Source: BOKV01 sp041397525
Lineage (GTDB): Bacteria > Pseudomonadota > Alphaproteobacteria > Rhizobiales > Rhizobiaceae
NCBI GenBank assembly: GCA_041397525.1
Contig: JAWKWL010000004.1
Span: 384,949 to 448,948, forward strand
DNA length: 64,000 nucleotides
Direction: 5' to 3'
The notes below the pieces were generated by a model, which was given only the letters and a program-made list of their open reading frames with translations, had not been told where the DNA came from and did not search any database. Shown piece after piece: positions 9,666-19,604 of this stretch (positions are counted from its first letter, which is position 1; every line of letters begins with the position of its first letter). The position numbers and the translations under genes were made by a program.

Positions 9666-10983
9666 GGCCCCGCATACCGGCCAAGCCTCAGCTGCCTTCT
9701 GCCGCGACTGCATTACGCCGTTACCTACCAATGAACGTCGCTGCCCTCATTGCGGCAGCCCGCGCATCCTTCGCCATCGCGAACTCAAGTCGCTGGAGAT
9801 CGCCCATATCGACTGCGATGCCTTCTATGCTTCGGTCGAGAAGCGCGACAATCCCGATCTGATGGACAAGCCCGTAATCATTGGAGGCGGGCGCCGCGGC
9901 GTAGTATCCACAGCCTGCTACATAGCGCGCATTCGAGGCGTGCGCTCGGCGATGCCGATGTTCAAGGCACTGGAGGCCTGTCCCGACGCCGTGGTGGTGC
10001 GGCCCGACATGGAGAAATATTCGCGCGTCGGCAGGCAGATCCGCGAAATGATGCGGGAACTGACGCCGCTGGTTGAACCTGTCTCCATCGACGAAGCCTT
10101 TCTCGATCTCACCGGTACTGCGCGATTGCACAAGGCGTCGCCTGCCGAGGTATTGCTTCGATTTGCCAGACGCGTTGAAAGGGAACTGAACTTGTCAGTT
10201 TCAGTAGGTTTGTCCTACTGCAAATTCCTGGCCAAGGTTGCATCCGACTTCGAAAAACCCCGCGGGTTTTCAGTTATCGGCCGCGACGAAGCCGTCAGTT
10301 TCCTGGCAAGCCAGCCAGTGTCGCTGATCTGGGGCGTCGGCAAGGCTACGCAGGCCATGCTGGCGCGTGACGGAATCACCGGCATTGCGGAGCTTCAGCG
10401 GATGGAGGAAAGCGTATTGGCTCGGCGATATGGCTCAATCGGACTGCGGCTGGCACGTTTGTCCCGCGGATTCGATGAACGCCGGGTGGAACCAGGCAGC
10501 GAAGCCAAAAGCGTGAGTGCAGAGACAACTTTCAACACCGATATTGCCGATATCCGCGAATTGTCGCCGGTCTTGCGCAAGCTGAGCGAAAAGGTCTCGG
10601 CGCGGCTGAAGGACAAGCATATTGCGGGGCAGACGGTGGTGCTGAAAATGAAGACCTCCGATTTCAAGGCCCGAACCCGGAACCGTGCGCTGTCTGATCC
10701 GACCCAGTTGGCGGACCGGATTTTCCGCGTCGGACTTGAAATGATGGAACGTGAAGTCGATGGCAGCCGGTTCCGGTTGATCGGCATCGGAGTGTCAGGG
10801 CTTTGTGCCGATGACACTGCCGACCCGGAGGACCTGGTTGATCAGGCTGCCAGCCAGCGGGCGAAGGCCGAGCGAGCTATGGACAAGGTGCGAAACCGCT
10901 TCGGCCGCGACGCGGTTGAACTGGGATTGACGTTTGGTTCGGGCAATCGCAAGCCGTCAAACGACGAGAAAACGCCCAGGTAA
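9655..10983 (+). CDS. dinB: DNA polymerase IV with N-terminal zinc ribbon
   Basis: Y-family translesion DNA polymerase, 442 residues. After a short zinc-ribbon-like N-terminus (CRDC and CPHC pairs, residues about 16-33) comes the catalytic core with IAHIDCDAFYASVEKR (first acidic site) and SIDEAFLDLTG (second acidic pair). The thumb and little-finger domains follow. The zinc ribbon is a known variant in Hyphomicrobiales. The ATG lies inside the end of the DUF3572 gene. Confidence 0.93.
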   Translation: MVNEAPHTGQASAAFCRDCITPLPTNERRCPHCGSPRILRHRELKSLEIAHIDCDAFYASVEKRDNPDLMDKPVIIGGGRRGVVSTACYIARIRGVRSAMPMFKALEACPDAVVVRPDMEKYSRVGRQIREMMRELTPLVEPVSIDEAFLDLTGTARLHKASPAEVLLRFARRVERELNLSVSVGLSYCKFLAKVASDFEKPRGFSVIGRDEAVSFLASQPVSLIWGVGKATQAMLARDGITGIAELQRMEESVLARRYGSIGLRLARLSRGFDERRVEPGSEAKSVSAETTFNTDIADIRELSPVLRKLSEKVSARLKDKHIAGQTVVLKMKTSDFKARTRNRALSDPTQLADRIFRVGLEMMEREVDGSRFRLIGIGVSGLCADDTADPEDLVDQAASQRAKAERAMDKVRNRFGRDAVELGLTFGSGNRKPSNDEKTPR

Positions 10984-11010
10984 GCTATGCTATATTGGCA
11001 AGACCCCGGC

Positions 11011-12545
11011 TCAATTGGTCAGGCGCAGTTTCAACACCTTGTTGGTGATGGCATCGAATGCCGTGTCAACCGAATCCTTGTCCGTGACATAGAAGTGGTT
11101 TTCCGGTGCGGATGCGCAGGAATGCAGAAGGTCATAAATCATGGTACCAGGAGCTGTTTGCTCGCTAACACCGATCGTGAATATCTCGACTCCGGCTCCA
11201 TTGACCTGTTTCTTTGCTTCCGTGCAGGCATCCAATGATAGTTTCTGCAAGGTGTTTGGAAGACCGGAGACCGATCCCGGGTGATCCGAGAACGGATCAC
11301 TGTCCAGGATGTGGCCGTAGGGCGTCCAGTTGTCGACGGGTCCCTGCCCGCTCAGCTTCTTGCCACCCATTCCGAAGTTTGAGGGATCGAACTCGTAAGA
11401 GGCTACACTGTTGGTAGCAGTGTTGCAGGACTGGTCCTGATATTCGATTTCGGTGGTCTGCGCGCCATCGGTGATGACGATCATGTATTTATAGTTGTTC
11501 TTGTTCCATGCATTTCCCTCCTTGAAGGGCCATGCAGGAGAAAGCACCCGAAGCCCCCAGGTCACGCCGGGCGCAATGATGGTGCCGTCATTGCCGTGCG
11601 ATTCGAGTGCATTCAGCGTATTGCGGACATCGTTGAACTTGTCGGTAAGTGGCTCAATGGGAAAGCGGACGCAGTTCCGGTTCGGGCCGTCAAATTGGGC
11701 ATTTTTTGATGACAGATTGCTTGCCTCTTCGAGGTTTGCGTAACCGGTGTTCGTCCCGTTGCTGCGATTCTTGCAGGTGTTGCCAGTCGCGGTTGTTCCG
11801 TCCGGCGCCGGCGGCCAGATATAGGCCTGCAATTTGGACTTCGGATCGTCGGCGATGTGAAACGGAGGCTTGCGCTCCTGGACGCATCCCAACCATTTGG
11901 TGCCGGCAAACAGCGGATCATTGGTGTCGGTGGCCATGGAACTGTTGGCAGTGCCGATATTCACGTTCATCGTGAAGGGCACCACGGCAATCTTCGACTT
12001 GCCGTTGGCCTTTTTCTCAAGATTGTCGACAAGCTTGAGCGAGGCTTGGCGCAAGGCGTCAATTCGCGATGTTCCACCGGGTAACGAAGCCAGCATGGAG
12101 CCTGAAATGTCGAGAACGAGCGCGACTTCCAGTTCGCTCATGTCGACGTTGGCGCTGGACTCGACTGCGATGTCGACAATCTTGTAGCCGGCAATCTGCA
12201 TCAGCGACATGTTCAACTTGGTCTTCACCTTGACCGTGACCTTGTCACTATCAAAATCTATGGAGAACTTGTCGATTTTCGCACCGTTGTAATTGGCGTC
12301 GAACATGTCGCAATCGGTGTTCGCTCACCCTTGGATTTGTCGCGTTCAATGGCTGCGGTCAGGGTAGCGGTATCGGCTGCATCCTGCATCCGGCTGTGAG
12401 TGTCAGAGATACGAGAATAATCAACGGCTGCGCCGGCGCATAGTACGATAGGGGTCAGAACCAGCGCAAATGTGATTGCGAAGTTGCCGTTGCGCGATTG
12501 CCTGAAGGCGGAAAGCAAACGGACGAACCAATGACATTTAGGCAT
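11011..12545 (-). CDS. TadE/TadG-like pilus-assembly protein with VWA domain, frameshifted
   Basis: Likely envelope protein of the Tad/Flp pilus type. The 5' part (12545 to about 12320) encodes a membrane anchor with NGNFAITFALVLTPIV and VDYSRISDTHSRMQDAADTATLTAA. The 3' part (12306-11011) encodes a von Willebrand A domain with the MIDAS motif VLDISGSM and ITDGAQTTE. The two parts are in different frames. Adding one G where GAGCGAAC is read (near 12330) restores a continuous protein of about 511 residues. Either a consensus error or a genuine mutation. No other tad genes are nearby. Confidence 0.8.
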
Positions 12546-12661
12546 ATTTCAGACCACGCAGCTATTTTCTCTCACGAAATGATCTAGCCGATGCGGACTA
12601 ATGAAGGTTTAAAGAATGCCTCAATTTGTCAATGTTTTCAAATTCTCCAACGCTGCAAGGC

Positions 12662-13507
12662 CTATTGCTGCTTGACGCATGGCGTGCGAGGCAGGATTTC
12701 CAGGGCCGAGATTTCACCAATCAGCGAATAATCGGGATATCGCATTACCAGCCGACGTGAAATGCCGTCGGGGTAGAGCAGAAAGCTTGCCTCATAAACC
12801 GGCAAAGATTCCGAAGCATTGCTCTGCCCCAGATTGAAATAGGAGATTGTGACAGGCCAAGCTTCGACGCCTGAAAACGGCTTGACGGCGTCAGCGTCCT
12901 CGCCCTCGAACGGCTTTTCGACCATGCGCGCGGCGCCAATCACGGTCGAACTTGCGACCACTTCATCGGCCAGGTCCGATCCGTCGAAAATGTCACGCTT
13001 GAGGAAGGTTTCGCCCTTGCGGCCAGCTTCGATGATATCGATCAGATGCGTTGACAAAAAGATTGCCGATGGCAGTTCGACGCGGCGTTGTTCGGGCTCG
13101 GAGAGATCGACCTTGACGCCCTCGCCTGTCCGTATTGCAGTTCCCTTGACCACGGATTCGGGACGCTCATCGACGAAAGACTTGGTCAGGAAGGTGAATT
13201 CCTTGCCGTCCGGGCTTTCGAAAGTCGAGGTCTGCTGGTCGGTCTTGTAACCCTCATTTCCGGTGGCAATAGTGGTTACAAACCGGTAGCGAACCGACAT
13301 TCCGTCGCATTCATTGCCCGTGACTTCATATACAATGCGACCGACCACGGATTGGATGCCGGAGCGTTCGCTGGCTTCGTCCAGCTTCAGATCATAGACA
13401 GCGCGATGAGGGGCGAGGATTTCAAATCCGGTCGCCATCGCAGGTGTCGCCTGGAATATCGAAGCGAGACCGGAAACGGCGATGAAGGCAAGAATGGTGC
13501 GGTTCAT
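12662..13507 (-). CDS. eipB: EipB-type cell envelope integrity protein (DUF1849)
   Basis: Periplasmic beta-spiral protein; in Brucella EipB maintains envelope integrity. The start at 13507 (MNRTILAFIAV) gives a clear signal peptide ending near ATPAMA. The mature protein begins with LAPHRAVYDLKLDEAS, typical of the family. It has two mature cysteines, in NECDGMS and in the C-terminal TPCVKQQ, matching the conserved disulfide pair of EipB. An upstream in-frame ATG at 13528 would add seven residues and spoil the signal peptide. Length 281 residues. Assigned from family resemblance. Confidence 0.82.
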   Translation of the reverse strand: MNRTILAFIAVSGLASIFQATPAMATGFEILAPHRAVYDLKLDEASERSGIQSVVGRIVYEVTGNECDGMSVRYRFVTTIATGNEGYKTDQQTSTFESPDGKEFTFLTKSFVDERPESVVKGTAIRTGEGVKVDLSEPEQRRVELPSAIFLSTHLIDIIEAGRKGETFLKRDIFDGSDLADEVVASSTVIGAARMVEKPFEGEDADAVKPFSGVEAWPVTISYFNLGQSNASESLPVYEASFLLYPDGISRRLVMRYPDYSLIGEISALEILPRTPCVKQQ

Positions 13508-13699
13508 AGGGGCTTTCTGCGGCGGCACGCCGTCGGACGGTGTTGCAGATGCAAGTCGTTAGAGTGACGATGTGGCAAAAGAACGGCTTGCGCAAGTGGC
13601 ATGACAAGAGGGATATCCGGCAAGGTCAAACCAACTATTACCGAGACCGGATAAACCCGATTGCTTAAACAAATTCAACAGACCCGCAGCGAGGACAGC

Positions 13700-14437
13700 A
13701 TGGCATTGGCAGTGAATGGCAATTTTCAGGGACGCGCAGGATGGATAGCCTCCACACCGATCGCCCATCGCGGGCTGCATGACAAGGCGCTGGGCATTTT
13801 CGAAAACACGCTGGGAGCTGCCAGGCGTGCCGTGGAACAGGGTTTTGGCATTGAGGTCGACCTGCACCCCTCGTCAGACCAGGTGCCGATGGTGTTTCAT
13901 GATGACACGCTGGACCGGCTGACCAGCGAAAAGGGCAGCGTGCGGGAGCGGAGTGCACGCGAACTGGGCGGCATACGGGTCGGCGGTTCGGCTGACGGTA
14001 TCCCGACATTGCAACAACTGCTCGACCTGGTAGGCGGCAAGGTTCCGCTGGTCCTCGAAATGAAGGGCTTCAAGGGCCACGATGACGGCTTTCTATCCGC
14101 AATCGGCAAGGTGCTTGACGGTTACATCGGTCCCGTGGCGCTGATGTCGTTTGACCACTGGCTGGTGCATGACGCGCATCAAATGCTGCCACATGTCCCG
14201 CTGGGACTGACTGCCGAGGGCGATGACAGCCAGTACGATATCCATCGTGAAATTGCGAAGCAATGTGCTGTCGATTTCGTTTCCTACGGCATCCGCGATT
14301 TGCCATGCATTTTCGTCACGGAGTTCCGTCAAAGCGGTCGGCCGGTCATTACCTGGACAATCCGCAATCGTGAAGACATGGCAAAGAGTGCGCGTCATGC
14401 TGACCAGATCACGTTCGAGGGCTTTGATCCGCGCTGA
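13700..14437 (+). CDS. Glycerophosphodiester phosphodiesterase family protein
   Basis: Predicted hydrolase of glycerophosphodiesters to glycerol-3-phosphate and an alcohol, with a TIM-barrel fold. The active-site motifs are visible: AHRGLHDKALGIFENT near residue 22, then EVDLHPSSDQVPMVFHDDTLDRLT. A further metal ligand is in LVLEMKGF. No signal peptide, so it is probably cytoplasmic. I chose ATG 13700, preceded by GAGG; a TTG at 13661 is also in frame. Length 245 residues. Confidence 0.88.
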   Translation: MALAVNGNFQGRAGWIASTPIAHRGLHDKALGIFENTLGAARRAVEQGFGIEVDLHPSSDQVPMVFHDDTLDRLTSEKGSVRERSARELGGIRVGGSADGIPTLQQLLDLVGGKVPLVLEMKGFKGHDDGFLSAIGKVLDGYIGPVALMSFDHWLVHDAHQMLPHVPLGLTAEGDDSQYDIHREIAKQCAVDFVSYGIRDLPCIFVTEFRQSGRPVITWTIRNREDMAKSARHADQITFEGFDPR

Positions 14438-14536
14438 CTCCTGCAAACTGCTATCAACAAGAGTTCACCAACCCTTGTCATCGCGGCTGCCGAAACTAAG
14501 TTTAATGAAGCCAATGTCTCCTCAGCCAGGTCAGTC

Positions 14537-15739
14537 ATGAGTACCGAATTCCGGATCCGCGTTGCATCCTCGATGGATGAAATCGAGGCTGCGGCCTGGA
14601 ACCGGCTGGTTGAACCGGAAGATGGCAGCAGGCTCGGCAACCCCTTCCTTTTGCATGCCTTTCTCTCAGCACTGGAAAGGAGCGGATCGGCTACCGCCAA
14701 GACCGGCTGGCTGGCACAGCACCTCATTCTTGAAGACGAGAAAGGGCAGATCAGCGGTGCCCTTCCCTGCTATCTCAAGAATCACAGCCAGGGCGAATAT
14801 GTGTTTGACCACGGCTGGGCGGACGCGCTTGAGCGGGCTGGCGGTCGATATTATCCGAAACTGCAATGCTCGGTGCCATTCACGCCAGCAACCGGCCCCC
14901 GGCTTCTGGTGCAGTCGGGCGATGGTGAGGATGTCCGGCGAAATGCGTTGTTGCGGGGCTTGAAGCTATTGGCTGAACGCCATGGCGTATCGTCGGCGCA
15001 TATCACCTTCATGCCGCACGAGGAGTGGCAATTGGCTGGAGAAGCAGGCTTCCTGCTGCGCACAGACCAACAGTTTCACTGGCACAATGAGGGTTACGGC
15101 TGCTTCGAGGATTTCCTGGCCAGCCTTTCCTCGCGCAAGCGCAAGAACATGCGCAAGGAACGCGAAACCGCACTCGGCCAGTCGGGGATCACCGTCGAAT
15201 GGCTGTCGGGTGACAAGCTGAGCGAACCGGTCTGGGACAAATTCTTCGAGTTCTATTCCGACACGGGTTCACGCAAGTGGGGGCGACCCTATCTCACGCG
15301 GGAATTCTATTCGCTTATCGGCCAGACGATGGCGGACCGGATCGTGCTGATGATGGCCAGGCGCGAGGGAAAACACATTGCCGGCGCGATCAATTTCCGG
15401 TCTTCGACCACTCTATACGGGCGGCACTGGGGCTGCGTCGAAGACCATCCGTGCCTGCATTTCGAGGTCTGCTATTATCAGGCGATCGACTATGCGATCC
15501 GGCACGGTTTGCAGCGGGTGGAAGCTGGTGCACAGGGGGCACACAAGTTGGCGCGTGGTTACCTGCCGCAGATTACACATTCGGCGCACTGGATCGGCCA
15601 TCCGGGCCTGAGAAACGCGGTTGCCGACTATCTGGAACACGAACGAGAGCATGTGCTCAACGAGAATGAAGCCCTGCGCGAACACGCCCCGTTCCGCAAG
15701 GATGCAGGCCTGCCGACGGATCGCAAAGAAAGCGAGTGA
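14537..15739 (+). CDS. DUF482 / GNAT-like acyltransferase family protein
   Basis: A 400-residue protein of the DUF482 family (COG3146), described as a peptidogalycan biosynthesis or FemAB-like acyltransferase; the reaction is unproven. Family segments include NPFLLHAFLSALE, FTPATGPRLLV, SRKRKNMRKERE and the C-terminal EAGAQGAHKLARGYLP. No signal peptide. It stands about 100 bases after the phosphodiesterase gene and 70 bases before the HIT gene on the same strand, so the three may be co-transcribed. Confidence 0.87.
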   Translation: MSTEFRIRVASSMDEIEAAAWNRLVEPEDGSRLGNPFLLHAFLSALERSGSATAKTGWLAQHLILEDEKGQISGALPCYLKNHSQGEYVFDHGWADALERAGGRYYPKLQCSVPFTPATGPRLLVQSGDGEDVRRNALLRGLKLLAERHGVSSAHITFMPHEEWQLAGEAGFLLRTDQQFHWHNEGYGCFEDFLASLSSRKRKNMRKERETALGQSGITVEWLSGDKLSEPVWDKFFEFYSDTGSRKWGRPYLTREFYSLIGQTMADRIVLMMARREGKHIAGAINFRSSTTLYGRHWGCVEDHPCLHFEVCYYQAIDYAIRHGLQRVEAGAQGAHKLARGYLPQITHSAHWIGHPGLRNAVADYLEHEREHVLNENEALREHAPFRKDAGLPTDRKESE

Positions 15740-15809
15740 GGCTTGCACGGTTGAGACAGTGATTCTACTGTTGCCCGCAACCGATTGATACCTTTGGCAA
15801 AGGCCGGAA

Positions 15810-16235
15810 ATGACGAGCTACGACACCAACAACATCTTCGCGAAGATCCTGCGCGGCGAAATCCCTTGCCACAAGATTTTCGAGGACGATCACAACTTCG
15901 CCTTCATGGATATCATGCCGCGCGGCGATGGCCATTGCCTCGTCATTCCCAAGGCTCCGATCCGCAATATCCTGGATGCCGATGACACCGCACTCGCAGC
16001 ACTTTACCCGGCAATAGCAAGGGTCGCACGTGCAGCGAAGACTGCCTTCAATGCAGACGGTTTGACGATCCAGCAATTCAACGAGCCGGCCGGTGGGCAG
16101 GTGGTATTTCACATGCATGTGCATGTCATACCGCGCTTCCTAGGCATTTCACTGCGACCGCATACCGGCGAAATGGAAAAACCGGATGTGCTTGCAGCCC
16201 ATGCCGCAAAGATCAGGAACGCATTGGGCACCTGA
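15810..16235 (+). CDS. HIT family protein (Hint-like)
   Basis: Histidine-triad nucleotide hydrolase, 141 residues. The catalytic signature appears as HMHVHVIPR near residue 100, preceded by IQQFNEPAGGQVVFH. The N-terminal part has IFAKILRGEIPCHKIFEDD, as in bacterial Hint proteins acting on adenosine phosphoramidates. The natural substrate is unknown. It converges on the acidic-protein gene across a shared terminator. Confidence 0.93.
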   Translation: MTSYDTNNIFAKILRGEIPCHKIFEDDHNFAFMDIMPRGDGHCLVIPKAPIRNILDADDTALAALYPAIARVARAAKTAFNADGLTIQQFNEPAGGQVVFHMHVHVIPRFLGISLRPHTGEMEKPDVLAAHAAKIRNALGT

Positions 16236-16240
16236 TCGCA

Positions 16241-16273
16241 AAAGAAAACCCGGCCATGAGTGCATGACCGGGT
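16241..16273 (-). terminator. Terminator after the acidic-protein gene
   Basis: ACCCGG (16248-16253) pairs with CCGGGT (16268-16273), with an inner CAT/ATG pair. Read on the minus strand it is followed by TTTTCTTT. Confidence 0.7.
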
Positions 16274-16298
16274 CGATATCAGGGTAACTGGACCGGGC

Positions 16299-16829
16299 TC
16301 AGAGCTTGACCGATTCCAGATCCGCTTCGAGTTCCTGCATCGCGCGACGGATAGCGTCATCCTCGCTATCTCCGCTCTCGTCAACTTCGGCAGTAAGCTC
16401 AACCGCCGTTGTCTCTGACAATTCTTCACCGCCGCCTATGATCTCGGCTTCCAAATCGCTGAAATCGATTTCGCCGATCTCATCATCTTCGGCCGGCATT
16501 TCCAAGCCGGCTTCGGGCCCAGTCTCTTCGACAATGTCAGGCTGTGCTGCCATTTCAAAAGGCTCGACTGTTTCTACCTCTGCAGGTTCCGCCGCTTCGC
16601 CTTCGGGCTCCGCGTGGGGTTCGCTTCCTAGGTCGTCTTCCGCTTCACTCGCGGAAGCCTCCTCGCCGGTTTCCGCGCTAGCAGCGTCTTGAGCAGGGAC
16701 CAATCCGAACGCTTCTTCCAATTCGGAAATCAGCGTCGTCAGTGAGTTCATGAGGCGGTAATCCGGCAGTGCTTCGATACGGGCCTTTGCCGCGTCGCGC
16801 ATTGCCTTGAGTTGTTCGACCTGTTCCAT
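16299..16829 (-). CDS. Highly acidic protein of unknown function
   Basis: A 176-residue protein I do not recognise. The first 45 residues are a charged helix (MEQVEQLKAMRDAAKARIEA and onward), then about 110 residues are extremely rich in Glu, Asp and Ala with low complexity. The end, DDAIRRAMQELEADLESVKL, is again helical. No signal peptide or membrane segment. The ATG at 16829 is preceded by a perfect AGGAGG; an in-frame GTG at 16847 lies upstream of that site and is less likely. A terminator follows, so it looks monocistronic. Possibly a disordered adaptor or scaffold; this is inference. Confidence 0.7.
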   Translation of the reverse strand: MEQVEQLKAMRDAAKARIEALPDYRLMNSLTTLISELEEAFGLVPAQDAASAETGEEASASEAEDDLGSEPHAEPEGEAAEPAEVETVEPFEMAAQPDIVEETGPEAGLEMPAEDDEIGEIDFSDLEAEIIGGGEELSETTAVELTAEVDESGDSEDDAIRRAMQELEADLESVKL

Positions 16830-17140
16830 AGATGCCTCCTGTGCCACATCCGTTGTTCATTGCGGACTATTGGCCCGAGGCGCAAGGGTTTTTTGCAACC
16901 ATCCCGCCCTGGCTTTACCGGTCGCCCCCATGCAGACAACCGAAAGGGACGAAGCTGCCCACGATGCTTCATCATGGAAAAACATATGCGAGTGTTTTCC
17001 AAAAATCGATTCGTTTTTCGTTTCTACCACCAGGAATGATACAAAAACGGGAGAAGACCGCTGCGTGGAAACTTTGCCCACGCAGCATTTCTTGCAATAT
17101 CAATCCAGCATATCGATGACCCCGTAACAGGCCCCACAGG
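16830..17140. other. Intergenic region between acidic-protein gene and clpA
   Basis: No protein gene is credible here. It contains a strong hairpin, GCTGCGTGG (17060-17068) with CCACGCAGC (17078-17086), downstream of clpA on the minus strand. It may terminate clpA, although the T-rich tail is interrupted. The rest should hold the promoter of the acidic-protein gene, which I could not define. Confidence 0.35.
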
Positions 17141-19591
17141 TCAGGTCTTCAGCGGGACTTTCGGGACAATGCCGGAACCCTTGCCGCCACCGTTTTCCTT
17201 GCCACCCGATTTTTTGCTGGCGGTTGACCTGGCAGGTTTTGCCTTCGCGGTTTTTGCCGGGGCAACAGTCTTGCGCGCAGGAGATGCAGGCCGTGACGGC
17301 TTGACGATCTTGTCCTCTATCGCTTCGAGTACCAGAGACGACTTGCCATCCTTGCCCTTTGCAACGCTGACCTTGACGGTGCCGCCGGTCTTGAGCTTGC
17401 CAAACAGCACTTCGTCGGCGAGCGGCCGCTTGATGTGCTCCTGGATAACCCTGGCCAGGGGCCGTGCGCCCATCCGCTCGTCGAAGCCCTTCTCGGCGAG
17501 CCAGGCAATCGCTTCATGTGTCAGCTCGAAAGTCACCCCGCGTTCAGACAACTGCGCTTCAAGCTGCATGATGAATTTCTCGACAACCTTGTGGATCACA
17601 GGTGTCGGCAACATTCCGAACGGGATGATCGCATCGAGACGGTTGCGGAATTCCGGCGCAAACAGGCGGTTGATGGCCTCCTCGTCGTCTCCAGTGCGCT
17701 TGGTCGAACCGAAACCGATGGCAGCCTTCTGCGCTTCGGAGGCGCCGGCATTCGTCGTCATGATGATGATCGTGTTGCGGAAATCGACCTGCTTGCCGTT
17801 GTGATCGGTCAATTTGCCGTGGTCCATCACCTGCAGCAGTATGTTGAACAGGTCCGGATGGGCCTTTTCGATTTCGTCCAGCAGCAATACACAATGGGGA
17901 TGCTGATCAACACCATCGGTCAGCAATCCGCCCTGGTCAAAGCCGACATAGCCCGGAGGCGCGCCGATCAGGCGGGAAATCGTATGCCGCTCCATGTATT
18001 CGGACATGTCGAAGCGCAGCAGCTTGACGCCCAGCGTGCTCGCCAGCTGCCGGGCGACCTCGGTCTTGCCGACACCGGTCGGGCCAGAAAACAGATAGGC
18101 ACCAATCGGCTTGTCCGGCTCACGCAGTCCCGCGCGCGCCAACTTGATCGAAGACGAAAGCGCCTCGATTGCCTGATCCTGGCCGTAGACGACACGCTTC
18201 AACTGTTCGGTGAGGTTTGAAAGCACGACCGCATCGTCCTTCGACACGGATTTCGGCGGAATGCGGGCCATCGTTGCGATGGTTTCCTCGATTTCCTTGA
18301 TGCCGATCTGCTTCTTGCGCTTGTTTTCGGGCAGCAGTTTCTGCGAAGCGCCGCTTTCATCGACGACATCTATCGCCTTGTCCGGCAATTTGCGGTCATT
18401 GATATAGCGCGAGGACAATTCCACTGCCGCCTTGATGGCATCAACGGTGTATTTGACTTTGTGAAACTCCTCGAAATAGGGCTTCAAGCCCTTCATGATC
18501 TCAATGGAATCCTCGATTGTCGGCTCATTGACATCAATCTTCTGGAAACGGCGCACCAGCGCGCGGTCCTTTTCAAAGAACTGGCGGTATTCCTTGTAGG
18601 TCGTCGAACCGATACAGCGGATCGTTCCCGACGACAGTGCCGGTTTCAACAGGTTCGAAGCATCCATCGCTCCGCCGGAGGTGGCGCCTGCGCCGATAAC
18701 GGTGTGGATTTCATCGATGAACATGATGGAACCCGGCGTTTCCTCGATCTCCTTGATCACCTGTTTCAGGCGCTCCTCGAAGTCGCCGCGATAGCGGGTT
18801 CCGGCAAGCAGCGTGCCCATGTCGAGCGAAAAGATGGTGCAATCCTTCAGGACATCGGGAACATCGCCTTCGACGATCCGCTTTGCGAGACCTTCCGCAA
18901 TTGCGGTCTTGCCGACACCGGGATCACCGACGAACAGCGGATTGTTCTTCGAACGGCGGCACAGGATCTGGATGGTGCGATTGACCTCGGCATGGCGCCC
19001 GATCAGCGGATCGACCTTGCCGGATTTCGCCTTTTTGTTGAGATTGATGCAGTAGGCTTCGAGCGCATCACCCTTCGTCTTGTGGTCGTCTTCGCCGACT
19101 GCGGCCTGCTCGTCATCGACGCCGCGAACCGGACGGCTTTCGGAACCGCCGGGACGCTTGGCGATGCCATGCGAGATGTAATTTACCGCGTCGTAGCGGG
19201 TCATTTCCTGTTCCTGCAGGAAATAGGCGGCATGGCTCTCACGTTCGGCGAAAATGGCGACCAGCACATTCGCCCCGGTAACTTCCTCGCGGCCCGAGGA
19301 CTGGACGTGAATGACGGCGCGCTGGATAACCCGCTGAAAGCCGGCGGTTGGCTTGGCGTCTTCGTCGAAATCCGTGACCAGATTGGACAATTCGGTGTCA
19401 ACATAATCGGTCAGGTTCTTGCGCAACTGCTCAAGATCGACGTTGCAGGCGCGCATCACCGCAGCGGCTTCGGTGTCATCCACCAGGGCAAGCAGCAGGT
19501 GTTCCAGGGTCGCGAATTCCTGACTACGCTCATTGGCATAGGTCAGTGCCTTGTGAAGGGCTTTTTCGAGACTGTCTGTAAAAGATGGCAA
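17141..19591 (-). CDS. clpA: ATP-dependent Clp protease ATP-binding subunit ClpA
   Basis: AAA+ unfoldase that feeds substrates to ClpP. Of 816 residues, the Clp N-domain spans about 1-145. The first ATPase has GDPGVGKT and MFIDEIHT, the second has GPTGVGKT and LLLDEIEKA. Residues about 745-816 form a Lys/Ala/Pro/Gly-rich basic tail longer than in E. coli ClpA. The start codon is TTG: GGAG lies seven bases upstream and the first residues MPSFTDSLEKALHKALTYAN fit the family start. clpS lies just upstream, as expected for its adaptor. Confidence 0.96.
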   Translation of the reverse strand: MPSFTDSLEKALHKALTYANERSQEFATLEHLLLALVDDTEAAAVMRACNVDLEQLRKNLTDYVDTELSNLVTDFDEDAKPTAGFQRVIQRAVIHVQSSGREEVTGANVLVAIFAERESHAAYFLQEQEMTRYDAVNYISHGIAKRPGGSESRPVRGVDDEQAAVGEDDHKTKGDALEAYCINLNKKAKSGKVDPLIGRHAEVNRTIQILCRRSKNNPLFVGDPGVGKTAIAEGLAKRIVEGDVPDVLKDCTIFSLDMGTLLAGTRYRGDFEERLKQVIKEIEETPGSIMFIDEIHTVIGAGATSGGAMDASNLLKPALSSGTIRCIGSTTYKEYRQFFEKDRALVRRFQKIDVNEPTIEDSIEIMKGLKPYFEEFHKVKYTVDAIKAAVELSSRYINDRKLPDKAIDVVDESGASQKLLPENKRKKQIGIKEIEETIATMARIPPKSVSKDDAVVLSNLTEQLKRVVYGQDQAIEALSSSIKLARAGLREPDKPIGAYLFSGPTGVGKTEVARQLASTLGVKLLRFDMSEYMERHTISRLIGAPPGYVGFDQGGLLTDGVDQHPHCVLLLDEIEKAHPDLFNILLQVMDHGKLTDHNGKQVDFRNTIIIMTTNAGASEAQKAAIGFGSTKRTGDDEEAINRLFAPEFRNRLDAIIPFGMLPTPVIHKVVEKFIMQLEAQLSERGVTFELTHEAIAWLAEKGFDERMGARPLARVIQEHIKRPLADEVLFGKLKTGGTVKVSVAKGKDGKSSLVLEAIEDKIVKPSRPASPARKTVAPAKTAKAKPARSTASKKSGGKENGGGKGSGIVPKVPLKT

Positions 19592-19604
19592 GGAATTGCT
19601 CCGT

